From Streptomyces albidoflavus (GTDB taxonomy: Bacteria; Actinomycetota; Actinomycetes; Streptomycetales; Streptomycetaceae), in contig NZ_JOII01000006.1 of NCBI RefSeq assembly GCF_000719955.1, forward strand, positions 1 to 64,000: a stretch of DNA of 64,000 nt, read 5' to 3'. Of the stretch, positions 57,402 through 64,000 are shown in pieces (the stretch's first letter is position 1; every line of letters begins with the position of its first letter). The notes below the pieces were generated by a model. That model was not told the DNA's origin and did not search any database. It saw only the letters and a program-made list of their open reading frames with translations. The position numbers and the translations under genes were made by a program.

Positions 57402-58574
57402 ATGTCCGCGTCATCCCCCGCCCTCGCCAGCACCACCGCGCCCGTGGCCGCCTCGCTCGCCATCGGCCCGCACATCGTCTCGCCGCCCGTCGTGCTGGCG
57501 CCGATGGCGGGGATCACCAACGCGCCGTTCCGCACTCTGTGCCGGGAGTTCTCCGGTGGCAAGGGGCTGTTCGTCAGCGAGATGATCACCACGCGGGCGC
57601 TGGTGGAGCGCAACGAGAAGACGATGCAGCTGATCCAGTTCGGGGAGACGGAGCGGCCCCGCTCGATCCAGCTGTACGGCGTCGACCCGGCCACCGTCGG
57701 CAAGGCCGTCCGCATGATCGTGGACGAGGACCTCGCCGACCACATCGACCTCAACTTCGGCTGCCCGGTGCCGAAGGTCACCCGTAAGGGCGGCGGCTCG
57801 GCGCTGCCCTACAAGCGGAACCTGCTGCGGGCCATCCTGCGCGAGGCGGTGTCGGGCGCCGGCGACCTGCCGGTGACGATCAAGATGCGCAAGGGCATCG
57901 ACGACGACCACACCACCTACCTCGACGCCGGCCGGATCGCCGTCGAGGAGGGCGTCACGGCGGTCGCCCTGCACGGCCGCACCGCCGCGCAGCACTACAG
58001 CGGCACCGCCGACTGGGAGGCCATCGCCCGGCTCAAGGAGCACGTCACCGAGATCCCGGTGCTGGGCAACGGCGACATCTGGTCGGCCGCGGACGCCGTC
58101 CGCATGATGGCCGAGACCGGGTGCGACGGGGTCGTCGTCGGCCGGGGCTGCCTCGGCCGCCCCTGGCTCTTCGGGGACCTGGTCGCCGCCTTCGAGGGGA
58201 CGGGCGCGCCGGCCGCGCCGACCCTGCGCGAGGTCGCCGACGTCATGGTGCGCCACGCGCAACTGCTGGGGGAGTGGATCGGCGACGAGGCGCGCGGGGT
58301 GATCGACTTCCGCAAGCACGTCGCCTGGTACCTCAAGGGGTTCTCGGTCGGCTCGGACCTGCGCCGCAGCCTGGCGATCACCTGCTCCCTCGCCGAACTG
58401 CGCGAGCAGCTCGACACCCTCCACCTCGACCAGCCCTGGCCCGCCGGGGCCGACGGCCCGCGCGGCCGCACCTCCGGCCGCGACCGCGTCGTCCTCCCCG
58501 ACGGCTGGCTCAACGACCCCTGGGACTGCGCCGGGGTCGCCCCCGAGGCCGAACTGGACACCTCCGGCGGCTGA
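57402..58574 (+). CDS. dusB: tRNA-dihydrouridine synthase
   Basis: Flavoenzyme that reduces uridine to dihydrouridine in tRNA D-loops. The 390-residue protein has a TIM barrel with VVLAPMAGITNAPFRTLCREF, IDLNFGCPVPKVTRKGGGS (catalytic cysteine), VALHGRTAAQHYSG and VLGNGDIWSAADAVRMM. The C-terminal 60 residues are an actinobacterial extension. ATG 57402 (MSASSPALAS) is chosen; the frame opens earlier. A hairpin at 58608-58640 follows it. Confidence 0.92.
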   Translation: MSASSPALASTTAPVAASLAIGPHIVSPPVVLAPMAGITNAPFRTLCREFSGGKGLFVSEMITTRALVERNEKTMQLIQFGETERPRSIQLYGVDPATVGKAVRMIVDEDLADHIDLNFGCPVPKVTRKGGGSALPYKRNLLRAILREAVSGAGDLPVTIKMRKGIDDDHTTYLDAGRIAVEEGVTAVALHGRTAAQHYSGTADWEAIARLKEHVTEIPVLGNGDIWSAADAVRMMAETGCDGVVVGRGCLGRPWLFGDLVAAFEGTGAPAAPTLREVADVMVRHAQLLGEWIGDEARGVIDFRKHVAWYLKGFSVGSDLRRSLAITCSLAELREQLDTLHLDQPWPAGADGPRGRTSGRDRVVLPDGWLNDPWDCAGVAPEAELDTSGG

Positions 58575-58607
58575 TCGCCCCGCCGCAGCCCCCGGCACCG
58601 CACGACG

Positions 58608-58640
58608 GACCCCGCGTGACCGCCCCGGTCGCGCGGGGTC
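58608..58640 (+). terminator. dusB terminator
   Basis: Perfect 9-bp stem GACCCCGCG (58608-58616) with CGCGGGGTC (58632-58640), 34 bases after dusB, and about 100 bases before the gas vesicle cluster. Confidence 0.6.
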
Positions 58641-58738
58641 TTCGCATGTCCGGGCCGGTGCCCGTGCGGTGACTGCGGCCGGCCCCGTTCGGAGCATCAG
58701 CGAAGGCGGCGTGTCGGCGCGCTGCCGAGACTGAGGCC

Positions 58739-59065
58739 ATGGCAGAGCAACGCACCAGACCCGCCAAGAGATCCACCGCCTCCAAGGGTTCCCGCGAGGA
58801 GCCGGTACGTGGTGCGCGGGGTGCCGCCGAGCGGGCGTGCGAGGGCCTCGCCGACCTGATCGGCCACCGCACCGAGGGGGTCTCGGCCGTCCGCAAGGCC
58901 GAGGAGCACCCCGGCTGGCGCGTCGACGTCGACGTGCTGGAGGTACCCAGGATTCCCGACACCACCAGTCTGCTCGCGACCTACGAGGTCGAACTGGACG
59001 GTGACGGCGAACTCCTGGAGTACCGCCGGGTACGCCGCTACCGGCGGGGCGCCGCCGACACCTGA
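58739..59065 (+). CDS. gvpO: gas vesicle protein GvpO
   Basis: Small soluble gas vesicle protein (108 residues) needed for vesicle formation in haloarchaea and present at the head of streptomycete gvp clusters. A basic N-terminal tail (RTRPAKRSTASKGS) leads to the GvpO fold (GWRVDVDVLEVPRIPDTTSLLATYEVELDGDGEL, then LEYRRVRRYRRG). First gene of the gvpO-A-F-G-Y-Z-J-L-S-K operon, with the next start 15 bases after its stop. Confidence 0.88.
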   Translation: MAEQRTRPAKRSTASKGSREEPVRGARGAAERACEGLADLIGHRTEGVSAVRKAEEHPGWRVDVDVLEVPRIPDTTSLLATYEVELDGDGELLEYRRVRRYRRGAADT

Positions 59066-59080
59066 GAAAGCTGGTCCGCC

Positions 59081-59557
59081 ATGACGACCCCTGCGATATA
59101 CCGCGACGACCTCGTCTGCGCCCCGCGCGCCGGCACGCTCTACGACACCCTGGAACTCATCCTCGACCGCGGCATGGTCATCGACGTGTTCATCCGGGTC
59201 TCCCTCGTCGGCATCGAGATCCTCAAGATCGACGCACGTATCTGCGTCGCCAGCGTCGACACGTACCTCCGCTTCGCCGAGGCGTGCAACCGCCTCGACC
59301 TGGAGAGCGACTCGCACAGCCGGACCGTGCCCGAACTCTTCGGGGGCGGGATGGCGGGGGCCGCCGGCAAGGCCGGGGCCAAGCGGGCCGCCAGTTCGGT
59401 CGGCGGCAAGGTCAAGGGCGCCCTCGGCCTCGACGGTGAGGATGACGACGACGAGGCCGACGAGGCCGAGGAGGAGCGGGCCGAGAAGCCGAGGCCGCGC
59501 AAGAAGCGTTCCCCGTCGTCTTCCGACCGCCCCCGCCGCCGCCCGGCCAGGAGCTGA
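59081..59557 (+). CDS. gvpA: gas vesicle structural protein GvpA with long charged tail
   Basis: Main shell protein family. Residues 15-75 match the GvpA core (LYDTLELILDRGMVIDVFIRVSLVGIEILKIDARICVASVDTYLRFAEA). Canonical GvpA is about 70-80 residues; this one has 158, with an added Gly/Ala segment and a tail that is first acidic (GEDDDDEADEAEEE) and then Lys/Arg-rich (KPRPRKKRSPSSS). A shell subunit with such a tail would expose it on the surface. It follows gvpO by 15 bases and precedes gvpF by 3. Confidence 0.9.
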   Translation: MTTPAIYRDDLVCAPRAGTLYDTLELILDRGMVIDVFIRVSLVGIEILKIDARICVASVDTYLRFAEACNRLDLESDSHSRTVPELFGGGMAGAAGKAGAKRAASSVGGKVKGALGLDGEDDDDEADEAEEERAEKPRPRKKRSPSSSDRPRRRPARS

Positions 59558-59560
59558 CCC

Positions 59561-60316
59561 ATGAGCCTGTACGTCTACGGAGTCGTCGCACCCGGCCACC
59601 CGGTCCCGGCCGGCCGCGCCGGTGTCGGCGCCGGACCCGTGCGCCTGCTCACCACCGGGCCCGAGGCGCCGGCGGCGGTGGTCGGCGGCGCCCCGGCCGG
59701 GCTGCGTGCCCGGCGCCGCGATCTCACCGCCCACCAGGAGCTGCTGGTGGCGCTCGCCGCCGACGGGCCGGTGCTGCCGATGAGGTTCGGGGTGGTGCTG
59801 CCCGACGAGGCCGTGCTGCTCGACCAGTTGGCCACCCGCCGCTCCGCCTACGAACGGGCGCTGGAGCGGGTCGCCGGCCGCGTCGAGATGAACGTCAAGG
59901 CGCTGCCCCCGCAGGGCGAGGCCGCCCTCGCCCAACTCCTCGCCGAGGAAACGGGGTTGCGGGCGATGCGCGACCGTGGCCTGCGCCGCCCCGGGTACGA
60001 GGCGAGTGTGCGGCTCGGCCAGGCGGTGTCGGACGCGCTGGAGCGGCGGGCCAGGTTCGCCGCCGAACGGGTCCGCCGGAGCCTGGTCCCGCTCGCGGAC
60101 CGGTGGTGCGACGGCCCTCAGGTCGAGGGGTGCGTCCTCAACGTGTCGCTGCTGCTGGACCGGGAGGCCGAGGCGGCCTTCCGCGCCGAGGCCGACCGCC
60201 TCGCCGCCGCCCTGGCCGGCCGGGCCGAACTGCTGCTCACCGGCCCGCTGCCCTGCTACAGCTTCGTCCCCGCCGAGGCACCTACCTCCCCGGCGCCGCA
60301 CAGGGCGGCGGTCTGA
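59561..60316 (+). CDS. gvpF: gas vesicle protein GvpF
   Basis: GvpF/GvpL family accessory protein (251 residues) involved in early shell assembly by binding GvpA. It has the N-terminal LYVYGVVAPGHPVPAG domain, the conserved PMRFGVVLPDEAVLLDQL segment, and the C-terminal domain LNVSLLLDREAEAAFRAEADRLAA. First of two GvpF/L proteins in this cluster. The next gene begins one base after its stop. Confidence 0.9.
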   Translation: MSLYVYGVVAPGHPVPAGRAGVGAGPVRLLTTGPEAPAAVVGGAPAGLRARRRDLTAHQELLVALAADGPVLPMRFGVVLPDEAVLLDQLATRRSAYERALERVAGRVEMNVKALPPQGEAALAQLLAEETGLRAMRDRGLRRPGYEASVRLGQAVSDALERRARFAAERVRRSLVPLADRWCDGPQVEGCVLNVSLLLDREAEAAFRAEADRLAAALAGRAELLLTGPLPCYSFVPAEAPTSPAPHRAAV

Positions 60317-60317
60317 G

Positions 60318-60593
60318 ATGGGGCTCCTCACCGGACTGCTCACTCTGCCGCTCGTCCCCGCACGCGGCGTCGCCTGGATCGCCGACCGGCTGGAGGAGAC
60401 GGCTGGGCGCGAGACCGCCGACCCGGCCGTGCTCCGCGCCCGCCTGGCCGCGCTCAACCGCGCGCTGGATGAGGGCGAGATCGACCAGGAGCGCTTCGAG
60501 CTGGAGGAGGAGCGCCTGCTGGACCTCTTGGAGGGCCGCCCACCGGGCCCGGTTCCCACCCACCCCGCACCCCCACCCCCGGGAAGTCACTGA
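60318..60593 (+). CDS. gvpG: gas vesicle protein GvpG
   Basis: Small GvpG protein (91 residues), a minor assembly protein: MGLLTGLLTLPLVPARGVAWIADRL then coiled-coil-like helix RARLAALNRALDEGEIDQERFELEEERLLDLLE. The C-terminal tail is Pro-rich. It sits one base after gvpF and overlaps gvpY by one base (TGATG). Confidence 0.87.
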   Translation: MGLLTGLLTLPLVPARGVAWIADRLEETAGRETADPAVLRARLAALNRALDEGEIDQERFELEEERLLDLLEGRPPGPVPTHPAPPPPGSH

Positions 60594-61360
60594 TGAACGA
60601 CACGAACAAGGTGGCCCTCGCCACCGCGGTCGCCGCCGGGTACGCCCTCGGCCGCACCCGTAAGGCCAAGCTGGCCCTGACCGTCGGCACCTATCTGGCC
60701 GGACGCCGGTTCAAGCTCAGTCCGCAGGAGCTGGTGACCGAGGGAGTCAGCCGGCTCCGCGAGACCCCGCAGTTCAACGCGATCAGCGACCAGGTCCGCG
60801 GCGACCTGCTGACGGCGGGCCGCAGCGCCCTCACCGCGGCGGCCGACCGGCGCTTCGACTCGCTCGCCGACACCCTCCGCGAACGCACCTCCCTGCTCAG
60901 CTCCCCGCGCTCGGAGGAGGACGAGGACGACGACACCGAGTACGAGGAGTGGGAGGACGAGCCGGAGGACGAGCCGGAGGACGAGTACGCCGAGGAGGAC
61001 GACGACTTCGGCGAGGCGTACGAGGGCGAGGAGGACGAGGAGGAGCCCGAACCCGAGCCCGCTCCCCGCCGTCGCAGCCCCGCCGCCAAGAAGTCGCCGC
61101 CCGCCAAGAAGTCCGCGCCCAGCAAGAAGTCGCCTCCGGCGAAGAAGTCCGCCGCGCGGAGGCCCGGGGAGGACAGCCCGGCCAAGAAGGCGGCCAGGAA
61201 GCCGCCCCCGGAGAAGGAGCCGTCCGGGAAGAAGGCCCCGGGCAGGAAGGCGGCGGACGAGCCGCCGGCGAAGAAGGCGGCCAAGAAGGCACCGGCCAAG
61301 AAGTCCGCCGCGAAGAAGCCGCCGGCGAAGAGCGTCCGTCGCCCCGGACGAGAGGGGTGA
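60593..61360 (+). CDS. gvpY: GvpY-type protein with acidic block and lysine-rich tail
   Basis: A streptomycete gas vesicle cluster protein (255 residues) of unknown role. An N-terminal helical/membrane-like part (VALATAVAAGYALGRTRKAKLALTVGTYLAG) is followed by an amphipathic region (residues 40-105). The next 50 residues are almost all Glu and Asp (EEDEDDDTEYEEWEDEPEDE...). The last 100 residues are Lys/Ala/Pro repeats (SPAAKKSPPAKKSAPSKKSP) like histone H1 or bacterial DNA-bridging proteins. It could dock onto nucleic acid or onto acidic partners such as GvpZ. Confidence 0.75.
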   Translation: MNDTNKVALATAVAAGYALGRTRKAKLALTVGTYLAGRRFKLSPQELVTEGVSRLRETPQFNAISDQVRGDLLTAGRSALTAAADRRFDSLADTLRERTSLLSSPRSEEDEDDDTEYEEWEDEPEDEPEDEYAEEDDDFGEAYEGEEDEEEPEPEPAPRRRSPAAKKSPPAKKSAPSKKSPPAKKSAARRPGEDSPAKKAARKPPPEKEPSGKKAPGRKAADEPPAKKAAKKAPAKKSAAKKPPAKSVRRPGREG

Positions 61361-61366
61361 CGGCAG

Positions 61367-62329
61367 ATGGCCGCGAAGAAGGACGACGAGCAGGGTTCGG
61401 CGTTCGACCGGCTCAAGGAGGAGGCAAGGTCGCACCTGAGCGCCCGTGCCCAGAGCCTCGCCGACAAGGCGGGTGAGAAGGTCACCGAACTGACCGGGCG
61501 GCTCACCGACTCCGTGGACGGACCGGCCGGCGAGGCCGGCAAGCGCATCATGGAGGGCGAGTCCCCGGTCAAGGCGATGGCAGCCGAGAAGGCCAAGGAC
61601 GTCAAGGACAAGGCCGTCGGCAAGGTCAAGGAGGCGTTCGGCGGCGGCACCGGCTCCACCGGCGACACCAAGGTCACCAACATCGTCGAGTCGATCGACA
61701 TCCCGGTGCCGCTGCGGACGGTCTACGACCACTGGACGCAGTTCGAGGACTTCAGCTCGTTCATGAAGGGCGTCAAGTCGGTCACCCAGAACGAGGACGA
61801 AGAGACCGACTGGAAGGCCAAGGTCTTCCTCTCGGAGCGCAGCTGGACCGCCACCATCCAGGAACAGGTCCCCGACGACCGGATCGTCTGGACCTCGGAG
61901 GGGGACAAGGCCAGCACCGCCGGCGCCGTCACCTTCCACGAACTGGCGCCGCACCTCACCCGCGTCGTGGCCATCGTCGAGTACTACCCGGCGGGCTTCT
62001 TCGAGAAGACCGGCAACCTCTGGCGCGCCCAGGGCCGCCGGCTGCGCCTGGACCTCAAGCACTTCGCCCGCCACGTCACCCTCGGCCCGGACCCGGAGAT
62101 CGAGGGCTGGCGCGGCGAGATCCGCGACGGCGAGGTGGTCCGCACCGACGAGGAGGCGCGGGAGGACGAGGAGTCCGAGGAGGAGTACGAGGACGGGTAC
62201 GACGAGGACGAGGACGGGGAGTACGACGACGAGGACGGCTACGACGACGAGGACGACGAGGACGACGAGGACGACGAGGACGACGAGGACGACGAGGACG
62301 ACGAGGACGACGAGGAGGAGAGGCGGTGA
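61367..62329 (+). CDS. gvpZ: GvpZ-type SRPBCC domain protein with acidic repeat tail
   Basis: A 320-residue streptomycete cluster protein. A helical, charged N-terminal part (about 1-100; AQSLADKAGEKVTELTGRLTDSV) precedes an SRPBCC/polyketide cyclase-like domain (about 105-245; ESIDIPVPLRTVYDHWTQFEDFSSFMKGVKSV). The last 60 residues are almost pure Asp/Glu, ending in eight DDE triplets encoded by a perfect 9-base tandem repeat. The SRPBCC fold binds hydrophobic ligands; how that serves gas vesicles is unknown. Confidence 0.75.
   Translation: MAAKKDDEQGSAFDRLKEEARSHLSARAQSLADKAGEKVTELTGRLTDSVDGPAGEAGKRIMEGESPVKAMAAEKAKDVKDKAVGKVKEAFGGGTGSTGDTKVTNIVESIDIPVPLRTVYDHWTQFEDFSSFMKGVKSVTQNEDEETDWKAKVFLSERSWTATIQEQVPDDRIVWTSEGDKASTAGAVTFHELAPHLTRVVAIVEYYPAGFFEKTGNLWRAQGRRLRLDLKHFARHVTLGPDPEIEGWRGEIRDGEVVRTDEEAREDEESEEEYEDGYDEDEDGEYDDEDGYDDEDDEDDEDDEDDEDDEDDEDDEEERR
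62243..62314 (+). repeat. eight-unit 9-base tandem repeat in gvpZ
   Basis: GACGACGAG repeated eight times without variation, encoding DDE units. An in-frame 9-base repeat can gain or lose units without breaking the gene, so tail length may vary between strains. Confidence 0.93.
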
Positions 62330-62721
62330 ATGGCGGCGCGGCCGGGCTGCAGAGCTGGGAGCAGACCGACGTGCTGCCGCACAACGGTCCCTCCTCGGGC
62401 AACCTCGCCGACATCCTCGAACGCGTCCTGGACAAGGGCATCGTCATCGCCGGCGACATCAAGATCGACCTGCTCGACATCGAACTGCTCACCATCCGCC
62501 TGAGGTTGTTCGTCTCCTCGGTCGACACCGCGAGGAAGGCGGGCATCGACTGGTGGGAGACCGACCCGGCCCTCTCCTCCCGCGCCAAACGGGACGCCCT
62601 CATGGAGGAGAACGCCTTCCTCCGCGGCCGCCTCAGGGAACTGGACCCGGGCGACGGCGAGGAGGACGGCGCGGCAGAACGGACCACCAGGCCCCCGAAC
62701 GAGAGGACGGCCTCCGCATGA
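62326..62721 (+). CDS. gvpJ: gas vesicle protein GvpJ (GvpA paralogue)
   Basis: GvpA-family minor shell protein, 131 residues. The core (residues 27-72) is NLADILERVLDKGIVIAGDIKIDLLDIELLTIRLRLFVSSVDTARKAG, with a C-terminal helical and acidic tail. It starts at GTG 62326, overlapping the gvpZ stop by GTGA, and its own stop overlaps gvpL by ATGA. Confidence 0.88.
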   Translation: MNGGAAGLQSWEQTDVLPHNGPSSGNLADILERVLDKGIVIAGDIKIDLLDIELLTIRLRLFVSSVDTARKAGIDWWETDPALSSRAKRDALMEENAFLRGRLRELDPGDGEEDGAAERTTRPPNERTASA

Positions 62722-63545
62722 CCTACGCGACGTACGTCTACGCCGTCCGCCGGACCGGCGGTCCCGAGATCCACAGCCCCGGCCATGACGGCGGCGGGCC
62801 GGTGCGGCTGCTGCCGCTCGGTTCGCTGACCGCCGTCGTGCAGGACGTGCCGGCCGCCGAGTTCACCGAGGAGGCGCTGCGGCAGCGGTTCACCGACCGC
62901 CTCGACCTGGAGCGGTGCGCCCGCACCCACCACCGGGTGGTCAGCGCCGCCGCGGCCGGCGCCGCCACCGTGCCGCTGCCGCTCGCCACCCTCTACGCCA
63001 ACGACGTGCGCACCAAGGTCGTCCTGGAGGAGCACGCCGAGCGGCTGAGCGAGGCCCTGCACCGGGTCACCGGGCACGTCGAGTGGGCGGTGAAGGTGCA
63101 CCGCGACACCGCCGTGCCGCTCCTGGAGCCGGACGCGGACGCGGACGCGGACCCCCCGGCGGCGTCCGCGCCCGACGAGCCCGCCACCGGCCGGGAGTAC
63201 CTGGCGCGGGTCCGCGACCGCCGAGCCACCCGCGAACGGCGGCAGGAGAGCGCGCTGGACGCCGTCGACCTGGTCGACCGGGTGGTCCGCACCGTCGCCG
63301 TCGCCTCCGTACGCAGGCCCCTGCACGGGGTGGAGCTGACCGGGCGGGACCGGCCGCAGGTGATGAACGGGGCGTACCTGGTGCCCCAGGACGACGAACG
63401 GCTGCTGAGCGCCGCCCTCGACACCCTGCGGCAGGACCCCCGGCTGAGCGGCTTCGCCGTCGAGGCGTCCGGGCCCTGGGTGCCGTACTCCTTCGCTTCG
63501 GTCGCCCTGACGGAAGGGGTCGGCCGTGACGGCGCCCCCGCGTGA
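62718..63545 (+). CDS. gvpL: gas vesicle protein GvpL
   Basis: Second GvpF/L family protein (275 residues): TYVYAVRRTGGPE at the start, ATVPLPLATLYANDVRTKVVLEEHAERL in the middle, VMNGAYLVPQDDERLLSAALDTLRQDP and GPWVPYSFASVAL at the end, where GvpF/L proteins typically have SGPWPPYSF. An acidic linker of DADADADP lies between the domains. It overlaps gvpS by 20 bases. Confidence 0.88.
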   Translation: MTYATYVYAVRRTGGPEIHSPGHDGGGPVRLLPLGSLTAVVQDVPAAEFTEEALRQRFTDRLDLERCARTHHRVVSAAAAGAATVPLPLATLYANDVRTKVVLEEHAERLSEALHRVTGHVEWAVKVHRDTAVPLLEPDADADADPPAASAPDEPATGREYLARVRDRRATRERRQESALDAVDLVDRVVRTVAVASVRRPLHGVELTGRDRPQVMNGAYLVPQDDERLLSAALDTLRQDPRLSGFAVEASGPWVPYSFASVALTEGVGRDGAPA

Positions 63546-63753
63546 GGTGGTCGACTGGGAGCACGTCCAGGCGCCGGTCGGGGTGCCGCTGGTCGACCTG
63601 CTCGACCGGGTGCTGGCCACCGGCGTGGTGATCAGCGGCGACCTGGTGATCGCCATCGCCGACGTGCCGCTGATCCGGCTCTCGCTGCACGCCCTGCTCG
63701 CCTCGGTCAGCGAACGCGTGCCCGCGCCCTGGGCCGACGGGGGGCCGCTGTGA
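63526..63753 (+). CDS. gvpS: gas vesicle protein GvpS (GvpA paralogue)
   Basis: Compact 75-residue GvpA/J/M-family protein: VGVPLVDLLDRVLATGVVISGDLVIAIADVPLIRLSLHALLASVSERVP. It is the third GvpA-type protein in the cluster and has no tail. GTG 63526 lies inside gvpL; its stop overlaps gvpK by GTGA. Confidence 0.85.
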   Translation: MTAPPREVVDWEHVQAPVGVPLVDLLDRVLATGVVISGDLVIAIADVPLIRLSLHALLASVSERVPAPWADGGPL

Positions 63754-64000
63754 CCGGGACCCGGGTCGACATCGACCCACAGCAGGCCGGGCGGGACCTG
63801 GCCGCGCTGGTGCTGACCGTGGTCGAACTCCTCCGCCAGCTGATGGAGCGCCAGGCGCTGCGCAGGCTCGACCTCGGCGACCTCGACGACGGGCAGGAGG
63901 AGGCCATCGGCACCACCTTGATGATGCTCGACCGGCGGATGGACGAGCTCTGCGCCCAGCACGGCCTGCGCCGCGAGGATCTCAACCTCGATCTCGGCCC
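63750..64000 (+). CDS. gvpK: gas vesicle protein GvpK, partial at window end
   Basis: GTG 63750 starts TGTRVDIDPQQAGRDLAALVLTVVELLRQLMERQALRRL, followed by LDDGQEEAIGTTLMMLDRRMDELCAQHGLRREDLNLDLG, the GvpK family pattern. The window ends in the middle of the gene, so its 3' end is not seen. It is probably the last gene of the cluster. Confidence 0.85.
   Translation, partial: MTGTRVDIDPQQAGRDLAALVLTVVELLRQLMERQALRRLDLGDLDDGQEEAIGTTLMMLDRRMDELCAQHGLRREDLNLDLG

Overview
The base composition (very high G+C, G/C-ending codons, frequent GTG starts) and the gene content point to a Streptomyces chromosome, from a conserved core region rather than an arm. The order comEC, holA, rpsT, lepA, hemW, hrcA, dnaJ2, rsmE, then phoH, ybeY, era, leuA, recO, uppS, zur, znuBCA, glyS and dusB is a familiar streptomycete backbone. 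I see no rRNA or tRNA gene, no CRISPR array, no transposase and no prophage. Novelty here lies in small intergenic features and accessory insertions between core genes.

Layout. 1-6.4 kb: comEC, whose frame runs on through an arylamine N-acetyltransferase gene, then a YceI-like protein, a small acidic protein, a decayed HAD-hydrolase remnant and holA. 6.4-9.2 kb: a 52-bp perfect palindrome, rpsT (minus strand) and lepA. 9.2-19.1 kb: an acyl-CoA ligase, hemW, a broken Uma2 gene, two minus-strand genes, a CIRCE-controlled hrcA-dnaJ2 operon and a nitronate monooxygenase-rsmE pair. 19.1-24.3 kb: a repeat-rich gap, a large tricorn-type protease, a HIT protein and a ribonuclease Z-like protein. 24.3-37.4 kb is accessory: hydrolase/TetR, GntR/ACC deaminase, adenosine deaminase, a macrolide-type glycosyltransferase with a tiny leader ORF and hairpins, oxidoreductase/TetR/MFS, a GH4 glucosidase/PfkB kinase pair, and an iron-box-controlled DUF2470 gene. 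37.4-44.7 kb: a Ser/Thr kinase with a lectin-like outer domain, then phoH-ybeY-CNNM-yjbR-cda-like-era. 44.7-48.3 kb: an emfourin/protealysin-like pair and leuA with a leucine-rich leader peptide. 48.3-58.6 kb: terB-like, DUF3558 lipoprotein, recO, uppS, zur, znuBCA with two Zur boxes, glyS, DUF6243 and dusB. 58.7-64 kb: a ten-gene gas vesicle cluster (gvpO-A-F-G-Y-Z-J-L-S-K), cut off inside gvpK.

How the parts work together. Several loci show their controls directly: CIRCE before hrcA, an iron box before the DUF2470 gene, Zur boxes over the znuA start, palindromic operators beside three local regulators, and short leader ORFs before leuA, the glycosyltransferase and the DUF6243 gene. Within operons, genes often overlap at ATGA or GTGA (nmo-rsmE, ybeY-CNNM-yjbR, znuA-znuC-znuB, gvpZ-J-L and gvpS-K), which suggests translational coupling. 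A family of 22-bp repeats (GGCCTCAAGCGCC...) recurs in four gene gaps, and long GC-rich hairpins close most transcription units. The gas vesicle cluster is the most distinctive multigene system: three GvpA-family paralogues, two GvpF/L proteins, and two auxiliary proteins with strongly acidic or lysine-rich tails.
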